A DNA stretch of 37,814 nucleotides, taken from the IMG/VR virus record IMGVR_UViG_3300033064_000510, positions 1 through 37,814 of that record, one strand, 5' to 3'. This DNA comes from a virus. Below the pieces are notes generated by a model. That model was not told where the DNA came from and did not search any database. It saw only the letters and a list, made by a program, of their open reading frames with translations. Below, in pieces: positions 31,969 to 37,814 of the stretch (its first letter is position 1; each line of letters begins with the position of its first letter). Both the position numbers and the translations under genes were made by a program.

Positions 31969-32823
31969 ATGAAAATCTCTCTTGCCTCTGACGTCCACCT
32001 TGAGTTTGGTCAACTCGAAATCTCTAACACAGAAAACGCCGATGTGCTTATTCTGTCTGGTGATATTTGCACTGCAAAAGATTTAAACGATGTTGCGGAT
32101 TTTAATATCCTTGGAATGTCGCACAAGTCTAATCAGTATCATGAATTCTTTCAGAAAGCTTCTCGGGAATTCAAGAATGTCATCTACATTGCAGGTAACC
32201 ATGAGCACTATCATGGCGACTATGCTACGTCGATTCCACGTATTCGCGAGAAACTTGCATACTTGAAAAACATTCATTTTCTCGATAAAGAATATGTAAC
32301 GTTTGATGATGTTACCTTTGTTGGCGGAACTCTTTGGACTGATATGAACAAAGAAGATCCTTCAACATTGTATGGCATTAAAGGTTACATGAATGATTAT
32401 CGTATTATTAAAAATTCTGGACGTGATGTGCACTTCCGCGATCAAGATGGTAACTTTCAAACTAGAGATGCTAAGTTTTCTCCTGAAGATTCCGTTGAAG
32501 ATCATAAGGCAATGTTAGCATTTATTGATGATACGGTGAAAGGTATGCATAGTGAAAAGTTTGTAGTAGTGGGTCATCACTCACCTTCAAAACTATCCAC
32601 TAAGCCTCAATATGAAAATGATACGATGGTCAATGGTGCTTACTCGTCTGATTTGTCGGAGTTCATTCTTGATCATCCACAAATCAAAGTTTGGACTCAT
32701 GGGCATACTCATCACGCCTTTGACTATATGATTGGTTCAACTCGAGTGCTATGCAATCCACGCGGTTACATTGGTCACGAGCACTGTGCTGATACTTTTC
32801 AACTTCAATACTTCGAAGTTTAA
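31969..32823 (+). CDS. calcineurin-type metallophosphoesterase, 284 aa
   Basis: All five metal-binding motifs are present: SDVHLEFG (D8, H10), SGDIC (D32), AGNHEHY (N77, H78), GHHSP (H203) and THGHTH (H246, H248). A dinuclear-metal phosphoesterase on nucleotides, nucleic acids or phosphoproteins; the substrate cannot be told from the motifs. An internal insert at about 120-190 distinguishes it from the shortest members. Near-leaderless transcript from its own promoter. Confidence 0.87.
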   Translation: MKISLASDVHLEFGQLEISNTENADVLILSGDICTAKDLNDVADFNILGMSHKSNQYHEFFQKASREFKNVIYIAGNHEHYHGDYATSIPRIREKLAYLKNIHFLDKEYVTFDDVTFVGGTLWTDMNKEDPSTLYGIKGYMNDYRIIKNSGRDVHFRDQDGNFQTRDAKFSPEDSVEDHKAMLAFIDDTVKGMHSEKFVVVGHHSPSKLSTKPQYENDTMVNGAYSSDLSEFILDHPQIKVWTHGHTHHAFDYMIGSTRVLCNPRGYIGHEHCADTFQLQYFEV

Positions 32824-32824
32824 T

Positions 32825-33256
32825 ATGACTATTGTAACACTTAAAGAAGACGCAGAAGGTAATCTAATTCTACCACTCTCAGATGAACTTCTGAATGAAG
32901 TAGGATGGAAACCTGGTGATACTATTAATTGGACTGATAATGGAGATGGGAGTTGGACTATGACTAAGAAACTTGAAACCGAATTAGTTCTCGTTGAATG
33001 TGTATCTACATTTCGCATGCGCTACTTAGTAGAAGTGCCAAAAGGTAAAACCGAATGGGCTCTTGATAGTGTGTCAATGGATGAAGCTAATGAGTTCTCT
33101 CAAGAACACATTGGCGAACAAATCATGTCTCACCGCGTGATCAGTGAAGATGAAGCAATTGCAATTAGTGATAAAGATAACTATTATTGTGCTGCTTGGT
33201 CTCGTGAAAAGAAACTAGAAACGTTTGTAACAGAATGGAAAGAAAAAAATGAGTAA
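32825..33256 (+). CDS. conserved phage protein with AbrB-like N-terminus, 143 aa
   Basis: Residues 1-50 (LPLSDELLNEVGWKPGDTINWTDNGDGSWTM) resemble the swapped-hairpin AbrB/SpoVT motif seen in a phage family (LPxPDELLxExGWxEGDxLxWxDNxDGSWxL). The C-terminal 85 residues (RYLVEVPKGKTEWALDSV ... EFSQEHIGEQIMSHR) are a second conserved module. A DNA-binding or regulatory role is possible. Start one base after the previous stop; overlaps the next gene by 8 bases. Confidence 0.77.
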   Translation: MTIVTLKEDAEGNLILPLSDELLNEVGWKPGDTINWTDNGDGSWTMTKKLETELVLVECVSTFRMRYLVEVPKGKTEWALDSVSMDEANEFSQEHIGEQIMSHRVISEDEAIAISDKDNYYCAAWSREKKLETFVTEWKEKNE

Positions 33257-33461
33257 ATTTACTTTTACATGTGAAAACTATGGCACAGATAATACTATGT
33301 CATTTGAATGTGATACGTGGGATGAAGCGTTGGAGAACTTTGACACTTTCTTAAAGGGTTCAGGATTTATGTTTGATGGTACTCTTACTGCTGTAGTATC
33401 TGAACTTGAAGAAGATGTGTTGCATTCAGACTTCTACTATAAGTTTGATCGTAATCTATAA
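33249..33461 (+). CDS. small conserved phage protein, 70 aa
   Basis: FTFTCENYGTDNTMSFECDTWDEALENFDTFLKGSGFMFDG is a small alpha/beta protein; the LxNFxxFLKGSGFxFDG pattern is known from large phages. Function unknown. It ends just before the next promoter. Confidence 0.75.
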   Translation: MSKFTFTCENYGTDNTMSFECDTWDEALENFDTFLKGSGFMFDGTLTAVVSELEEDVLHSDFYYKFDRNL

Positions 33462-33462
33462 G

Positions 33463-33491
33463 TGTACAGTAATTCGTATTTGTGTTATAAT
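33463..33491 (+). promoter_or_regulatory. early promoter
   Basis: TGTACA, 17 nt, TATAAT; the -10 ends five bases before the next ATG. Last recognised promoter of the family. Confidence 0.78.
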
Positions 33492-33496
33492 TAACT

Positions 33497-33994
33497 ATGA
33501 AAATATATCTTGACATGGATGGAGTTCTAGCGAACTTCGATAAACAATACGAATTACTATTTGGGGCTCATCCTACTGATGAAGAAGGTCGCACTAAGCA
33601 CTTTTGGAGTCATTGGGATGAATTTGTCGCTGGTAAAAACTTCACTAAATTAGAACTTATGCCGGGCGCTAAGACTCTAATGAAAGCTTGTGATTTGCTT
33701 CAAGTTCCAGTTGAACTTCTTACTTCTACAGGTACTAAACAATATTATGATACTATCTCTGCTCAGAAAATTGAGTGGTTAAAAGCGCACAATATTACGT
33801 ATAAGCCTAATTTTGTTGCTGGTGGTTCTAAGAAAGCTGAATATGCTCATCCATGGAGTATCCTTGTTGACGATACTCCTAAAGTAGTTGACGCGTATGT
33901 AAAAGCTGGTGGCACCGCTATCCTGCATAAAGATGCTGATACTACTATTAAACAACTCTTAAAACTTTACTTAGAATACCAAGGTGGGCAATAA
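33497..33994 (+). CDS. HAD-family 5'(3')-nucleotidase-like phosphatase, 165 aa
   Basis: HAD signature: DMDGVLANF (nucleophile D6, D8), motif II LLTSTG (T76/S77), a motif III lysine near KK112-113 and motif IV VDDTP (D125, D126). A small cap insert lies at about 20-55. Phage members of this group are usually annotated as 5'(3')-deoxyribonucleotidases or HAD phosphatases and may trim nucleotide pools. Overlaps the next start by one base. Confidence 0.85.
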   Translation: MKIYLDMDGVLANFDKQYELLFGAHPTDEEGRTKHFWSHWDEFVAGKNFTKLELMPGAKTLMKACDLLQVPVELLTSTGTKQYYDTISAQKIEWLKAHNITYKPNFVAGGSKKAEYAHPWSILVDDTPKVVDAYVKAGGTAILHKDADTTIKQLLKLYLEYQGGQ

Positions 33995-34254
33995 TGGAAA
34001 ATCCTGATCAAGCATACCCACTATCTGTTGTTGCACTTCCAATAGTTCATCCACCAGTCCCAGCTCCACTCTATCTTCCAACACCAATCACTTATCAGTT
34101 TAGAGTTATGGAATATGTCGATGACAACAAAATCGTTAAAGTCGAATTACAAGTTCAAACGACTGTGCACAATGCTACGGGCACCATTGCATCTAGTTCT
34201 GGCTTTGTTGCTATTCCTCGCATTCAACTTCCATTTGTAGAATACTCGAAATGA
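33994..34254 (+). CDS. small hypothetical protein, 86 aa
   Basis: A proline-rich N-terminal half (LPIVHPPVPAPLYLPTPITY) and a beta-rich second half (QFRVMEYVDDNKIVKVELQVQ). No family recognised. It is coupled to both neighbours (TAATG, ATGA). Confidence 0.68.
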   Translation: MENPDQAYPLSVVALPIVHPPVPAPLYLPTPITYQFRVMEYVDDNKIVKVELQVQTTVHNATGTIASSSGFVAIPRIQLPFVEYSK

Positions 34255-34886
34255 ACATTTTCTATCTTGATAGCGATGCAAAGTCGTGCGCTCAAATGCA
34301 CAATGATAAACACGTTGTGAAAATGATTCTTGAATACGCTCAGTTGCTGTCGACTGCTCATCGTATTCTTGATGGCAAGTTGGTCGAAGGCGTTTCAAAG
34401 TCTGGTCGCAAAGCAAAGCGCTATGAATTGCCAGATCAGCGTGATGGTATTCTATACACTGCTACTCATGCAAATCATCCTAGTGCTATCTGGGCGCGGT
34501 CAAGCCATGCAAACTACTGTTGGCTATTTTCTTTGTTTAGCGCATGCTTAGAAGAATATACTTATCGTTATAGCAAAGTGCATGCAACATCACGTTTATA
34601 CGATTCTTTGCGCTTTTGTCCTACTAATATTCTAACTGCTGAATTTATTGAACCGCCTCCAGCAATGCCAGAACATTATCGCGTTCTTGGTAACTCTATT
34701 CAGTCTTATCATAATTATTACATTGGTGATAAGCGTAATATGTCGCGCTGGACTAATCGTGAAATGCCACTATGGTTTGCCAAAGGTATAAATATGTTGT
34801 ACGACGATGCACTTTACATGTTTAATAATGTAAAGCTCAATAGAATTATATCAATGCCCATGAGTCAATACAATGCCAACATATAA
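34251..34886 (+). CDS. conserved phage protein (NDKHVVKMILE), 211 aa
   Basis: MNIFYLDSDAKSCAQMHNDKHVVKMILEYAQLLSTAHRI start, then HANHPSAIWARSSHANYCWL, EYTYRYSKVHATSR and PPPAMPEHYRVLGNSIQSYHNYY. Histidines and aspartates are conserved across a family found in T4-like phages, cyanophages and giant viruses (AxxxxDKHVVKMIxExxQLLSTAH ... HPxxxW ... YxxRYxKxHxS). Activity unknown; the pattern looks enzymatic. Overlaps the next gene by 14 bases. Confidence 0.85.
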   Translation: MNIFYLDSDAKSCAQMHNDKHVVKMILEYAQLLSTAHRILDGKLVEGVSKSGRKAKRYELPDQRDGILYTATHANHPSAIWARSSHANYCWLFSLFSACLEEYTYRYSKVHATSRLYDSLRFCPTNILTAEFIEPPPAMPEHYRVLGNSIQSYHNYYIGDKRNMSRWTNREMPLWFAKGINMLYDDALYMFNNVKLNRIISMPMSQYNANI

Positions 34887-35118
34887 ATTTCGCGATAAAG
34901 ACACCTCCCTTGAATTTGAAAAATTCATGTCAATCTCTGCTAGAGAACAATACCTTTTAGATAACCCTCATTACGAAACTTGTGTCAATGGTGCACCTAT
35001 GGTGTGTGATCCAGTTCGCGTTGGCGTGACTAAAAAAGATACTGGCTTTAAAGAAGTTTTACAGAAGATTCATCAAAAAACTGCTGGTAGTATGATGCAT
35101 CGCAATAACTCTTGGTAA
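34873..35118 (+). CDS. conserved small T4-like phage protein, 81 aa
   Basis: MPTYKFRDKDTSLEFEKFMS start, DNPHYETCVNGAPMVCDP and a GFKEVLQKIHQKTAGSMMH end. It resembles the FmdB-like small regulatory protein of cyanophages but lacks the CxxC pairs of true FmdB zinc ribbons, so only the beta hairpin and the GFKEVLxKIxxxxPGS tail are shared. Confidence 0.77.
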   Translation: MPTYKFRDKDTSLEFEKFMSISAREQYLLDNPHYETCVNGAPMVCDPVRVGVTKKDTGFKEVLQKIHQKTAGSMMHRNNSW

Positions 35119-35122
35119 TTTT

Positions 35123-35149
35123 TATTGAGCGTCTTCCTTATGCTCAATA
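35123..35149 (+). terminator. possible terminator-like hairpin
   Basis: TATTGAGC and GCTCAATA (8 bp) around an 11-nt loop, between the genes at 34873 and 35209. There is no U-tract on the + strand, but T residues precede it, so it may act on the other strand or as an RNA end-protecting hairpin. Confidence 0.4.
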
Positions 35150-35208
35150 AATGATCAATTATATTATGTACTTTCTTGATATTTTTATTCATTTAAATTA
35201 GGAGAACT

Positions 35209-35985
35209 ATGGCTACAAAAGCTGCAAGTAAAAGAACCCCAGTTCAGCGCAGAGAAGACTCTCAATCTGAACAGGATTTCGCTACGAGACACCAGCCAGT
35301 CGTAAGCAATGCGCTTAAGATTAAACTAGATCATTTGAAAACATTCGATGCACTTACAAAAAATCAACAGATATTTTTTGATGCATATAAAAGTGGATCA
35401 TATGCATTCATGTTAATGGGAAGTCCAGGAACTGGTAAGAGTTTCATTTCACTTTATCATGCAATTGCAGATGTTTTAACTAGGGATACTCCATACAAAA
35501 AACTTGTCATAGTACGTAGTTCTGTTTCAACCCGAGATTCTGGGTTCTTACCTGGATCTCTAGATGACAAGATGTCAATCTATGAAGAACCATATAAACA
35601 AATCTGCGCAGATCTATTTGGTCGTCCAGATGCTTATGATAGACTTAAAGAACAAGGTTACATTGAATTCCTAAGCACGAGTTATCTTCGTGGCACTACA
35701 TTTAATGATGCGATCATCTTCTTTGATGAAATTCAAAATGCAAATTGGGCCGAGATGAAAACTGTTATTGGTCGCACTGGTACGCGTTCAAAAGTGATTC
35801 TATCCGGTGACTATTCACAGAATGATTTAACTAAGTCTAAACACGATCAGTCTGGATTTAAAGAACTTCATAGAGTAGTTACTCTAATGGATGAATTTGA
35901 CATTATTAATTTTACAACAGATGATATCGTTCGTAGTTCATTCACTAAGAACTTCATTATTGCATGCGAAGAACTGGACCTATAA
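35209..35985 (+). CDS. phoH: PhoH-like ATPase, 258 aa
   Basis: P-loop ATPase of the PhoH family: Walker A GSPGTGKS at 71-78, Walker B AIIFFDE at 168-174, then NANWAEMKTVIGRTGTRSKVILSGDYSQNDL, the PhoH hallmark. A basic N-terminus of about 45 residues precedes. PhoH-like proteins are frequent in aquatic phages and are thought to act on RNA, with a proposed link to phosphate starvation that is unproven here. TTAGGAGAACT is a strong ribosome binding site. Stop overlaps the next start. Confidence 0.9.
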   Translation: MATKAASKRTPVQRREDSQSEQDFATRHQPVVSNALKIKLDHLKTFDALTKNQQIFFDAYKSGSYAFMLMGSPGTGKSFISLYHAIADVLTRDTPYKKLVIVRSSVSTRDSGFLPGSLDDKMSIYEEPYKQICADLFGRPDAYDRLKEQGYIEFLSTSYLRGTTFNDAIIFFDEIQNANWAEMKTVIGRTGTRSKVILSGDYSQNDLTKSKHDQSGFKELHRVVTLMDEFDIINFTTDDIVRSSFTKNFIIACEELDL

Positions 35986-36413
35986 TGATTAATAGTAGAT
36001 CATTGGATGATTTAAATCCTATTGTAAAAGAAAAAGTTGAAGCTTTTCTATTAGCGTGCGCGAAGGTAGACATCGATCTATTGGTGACGTCTACATATCG
36101 CGACGCAGAATCACAAACTGCACTATATGCTCAAGGTAGAACTACACCTGGTAAAGTTGTCACTAACGCAAAAGCTGGTTCGTCGTGGCACAATTGGCGT
36201 TGTGCAGTTGATGTCGTACCCATGCGTAATGGTAAACCAGTATGGAGTACTTCTGGAGAAGACGGAGTTCTTTGGAAGAAAATTGGAGCAATTGGAGTTG
36301 ACTGCGGTTTAGAATGGGCGGGAAATTGGAAATCATTTAAGGAATTCGCTCACTTCCAATACACTGCTGGTCTTACATTAGCAGATCTACAACAGGGTAA
36401 ACAGATCGCATAA
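35985..36413 (+). CDS. M15-type peptidase, probable endolysin-like enzyme, 142 aa
   Basis: VTSTYRDAESQTALYAQGR (R39, Q44), SSWHNWRCAVDVV (zinc ligands H69 and D76) and EFAHFQY (H123) give the VanY/L-alanyl-D-glutamate peptidase layout SxxRxxxxQ ... SxHxxxxAxDV ... HxQ. It would cut the peptide part of peptidoglycan. The usual glycine after SxH is replaced (HNWRCAVD). No signal peptide, so release would need a holin; none is adjacent. The start overlaps the phoH stop (TAATG). Confidence 0.83.
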   Translation: MINSRSLDDLNPIVKEKVEAFLLACAKVDIDLLVTSTYRDAESQTALYAQGRTTPGKVVTNAKAGSSWHNWRCAVDVVPMRNGKPVWSTSGEDGVLWKKIGAIGVDCGLEWAGNWKSFKEFAHFQYTAGLTLADLQQGKQIA

Positions 36414-37066
36414 TGTTCACGCATATATATCATGATATCGCTAAACTAAAGCGAATTGACTCGCCTGTCGGAAGAGTATACGAAACACCTAATGGTAAAA
36501 AGTATCCTTCCGTCACATCAGTAACTGGGCTTCATGGCAAAGCTGAAATCTTTGCTTGGCGTAAACGCGTTGGTGAAGAAGAAGCTAATAGGATCTCTAA
36601 ACGAGCAACCACTCGTGGAACTAGAGTTCACTCTCTATGTGAAGATTATCTGAACAATAAGGAAGTGCTGATTGACATGTTTGATCAGTACACCTTTAAA
36701 GCTTTAAAACCAGCGCTAGATCGTATTAACACCGTTCACGCGCTTGAAACACAATTGTATTCTGATCACTTGCGCGTAGCAGGTACTGTAGATTGTATTG
36801 CAGAGTTTGATGGAAAAGTGTCGGTCATTGATTTTAAAACATCATCTAGACCAAAATCACGAGATGATATTCATAGTTACTTTCAACAGTGTGCAGCCTA
36901 TGCTGTTATGTTTGAAGAACGTACTGGAATTGCAGTGAGTAGATTAGTTATCATTATGTCAGTAGATGGAGAAAACGAAGCATCTATCTTTGTTGAAAAA
37001 CGAGATGACTGGATTGGAGAGTTCATTGAAGCTCGAGAAGACTACTTTAAACTCAAGGGAAATTGA
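36413..37066 (+). CDS. PD-(D/E)XK nuclease (RecB/Cas4-like), 217 aa
   Basis: TTRGTRVHSLCEDYL (H73), VAGTVDCIAEF (D127), VSVIDFKTS (D140 and K142) and YFQQCAAYAVMFEERTG form the conserved core of RecB-like phage nucleases. Similar proteins occur next to replication or late genes of T4-like phages and may act as exonucleases on DNA ends. The start overlaps the peptidase stop (TAATG). Last gene before a late promoter. Confidence 0.83.
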   Translation: MFTHIYHDIAKLKRIDSPVGRVYETPNGKKYPSVTSVTGLHGKAEIFAWRKRVGEEEANRISKRATTRGTRVHSLCEDYLNNKEVLIDMFDQYTFKALKPALDRINTVHALETQLYSDHLRVAGTVDCIAEFDGKVSVIDFKTSSRPKSRDDIHSYFQQCAAYAVMFEERTGIAVSRLVIIMSVDGENEASIFVEKRDDWIGEFIEAREDYFKLKGN

Positions 37067-37074
37067 TATAAATA
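37067..37074 (+). promoter_or_regulatory. T4-type late promoter
   Basis: TATAAATA overlapping the end of the previous transcript, 24 bases before the ATG at 37098. Confidence 0.68.
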
Positions 37075-37097
37075 CTCCATTATAGAAAACAAAGTAT

Positions 37098-37814
37098 ATG
37101 GCAACTACACTCAATATTACCGGCGTTCTTTATCCAGATGGAACACAATCTTTGCCTTTAGATAGATTCCAAAAAGCTATTTTTGGATTTGGAATTATTA
37201 TTGATTATTATTCACTGACAAATATTGTCAGTGGAGGTATAGTAGCGACAGATACTACTGGCGTCGCTACTGCACGAGGGCAATTAGCTGCTGCCAGTTA
37301 TGGTGGCGATAAAGCAATATTTGGTTATGGAAATAAGAGCAGTGGTAATGTTTCATTGATAAATTTAATAAGTAGTTATGGTGTAGTATCAAGTGATATT
37401 GCTGGCGTTGGTACTGCTAGACGTGGTTTAGCTGCTGCTGGGTTTGGTGGCGATAAAGCAATCTTTGGGTATGGAACAGTCGATGGTAATAATAGCTTGT
37501 CAATGACAAATCTAGTATCAAATACTGGAGTAGTATCAAATGACGTTGCAGGTGTTGGAACTGCTCGCGCTGGGCTGGCAGCAGCCAGTTATGGTGGCGA
37601 TAAAGCTATATTTGCTTATGGTCGAACGCTTGGGACGCAACCTTCTATAACAAATTTAGTATCGAATACAGGCGTAGTATCTAGTGATGTTACACGTGTT
37701 ACAACGGGCCGGTCCAGCGCGGCCGGCGCTGGTTATGGCAATGATAAAGCAATCTTTGGGTATGGGTTTGCACTCAACCATACATCACTAACTAATCTAG
37801 TATCAAATACTGGA
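37098..37814 (+). CDS. repeat-containing virion protein, kelch-like, 3' end beyond window
   Basis: Partial: 239 codons to the window edge without stop. The N-terminus MATTLNITGVLYPDGTQSLP is a fibre or head-decoration type start. From residue 50 on, four copies of a unit of about 48 residues follow: GGDKAIFGYG, then (S/T)LTNLVSNTGVVSxD, xGVGTARxxLAAAxYG. This suits a beta-propeller such as the kelch-like proteins of T4-like aquatic phages. Preceded by a late promoter, so probably a virion component that binds the host surface. Confidence 0.82.
   Translation, partial: MATTLNITGVLYPDGTQSLPLDRFQKAIFGFGIIIDYYSLTNIVSGGIVATDTTGVATARGQLAAASYGGDKAIFGYGNKSSGNVSLINLISSYGVVSSDIAGVGTARRGLAAAGFGGDKAIFGYGTVDGNNSLSMTNLVSNTGVVSNDVAGVGTARAGLAAASYGGDKAIFAYGRTLGTQPSITNLVSNTGVVSSDVTRVTTGRSSAAGAGYGNDKAIFGYGFALNHTSLTNLVSNTG

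Overview
The window looks like part of the genome of a large tailed phage of the T4-like (myovirus) type infecting a Gram-negative bacterium. Evidence: a DexA-like exonuclease, a PhoH-like ATPase, a 3'-5' exonuclease, an M15 peptidase, several intergenic T4-type late promoters (TATAAATA), a cluster of tail-fibre and glycine-rich adhesin genes, a large tRNA array, and dozens of tiny, tightly overlapping early genes. Many of the small proteins resemble families seen again and again in large aquatic phages. One gene (20409-20906) resembles proteins I associate with Burkholderiales prophages, a weak hint at a betaproteobacterial host. Family names come from recognition of motifs, not from a database search.

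Layout. (1) 1-616: two small early genes, each behind its own promoter. (2) 634-6200: a tRNA array transcribed rightwards from a promoter at 634-662. I can fold 23 tRNA genes or near-complete tRNA genes covering 18 amino acids (no Cys or Gln), plus two isolated 3' halves and one aberrant tRNA-like element. Three homing-endonuclease-like genes lie among them, and all three reading frames end inside the 5' part of the next tRNA gene. Four long hairpins with closely related, covarying outer stems fill spacers between tRNAs. (3) 6200-6715: small ORFs, structured RNA and a strong terminator. (4) 6728-13333: virion genes, with two fibre proteins, a small structural protein, three glycine-rich adhesin-like proteins, a fibre-assembly-like protein and a small zincin, closed by a second TTCG-loop terminator. 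(5) 13383-33994: an early region of about 65 small genes in many short operons. Each operon starts with a near-identical promoter (TGTACA or a close variant, exactly 17 nt, TATAAT); seven of these promoters are preceded by a 27-bp interrupted palindrome. Recognisable enzymes are an HD-type alarmone hydrolase, an AAA+ ATPase, two DEDD exonucleases, a DraRnl-type RNA ligase, a metallophosphoesterase and a HAD phosphatase. A probable stand-alone small RNA lies at about 15396-15581. (6) 33994-37066: conserved phage genes, phoH-like ATPase, M15 peptidase and a PD-(D/E)XK nuclease. (7) 37098-end: the start of a repeat-rich, kelch-like late protein that runs off the window.

How it fits together. The early promoters would give prompt expression by host sigma70 polymerase of many small proteins that presumably retune the host, while tRNAs and the RNA ligase could support late translation and RNA repair. 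The late promoters serve the fibre genes and also two of the endonuclease genes. The most unusual structure is in the tRNA array: endonuclease genes that use tRNA sequence as their last codons, and a paralogous family of structured spacer RNAs that begin at or close to a tRNA 3' end.
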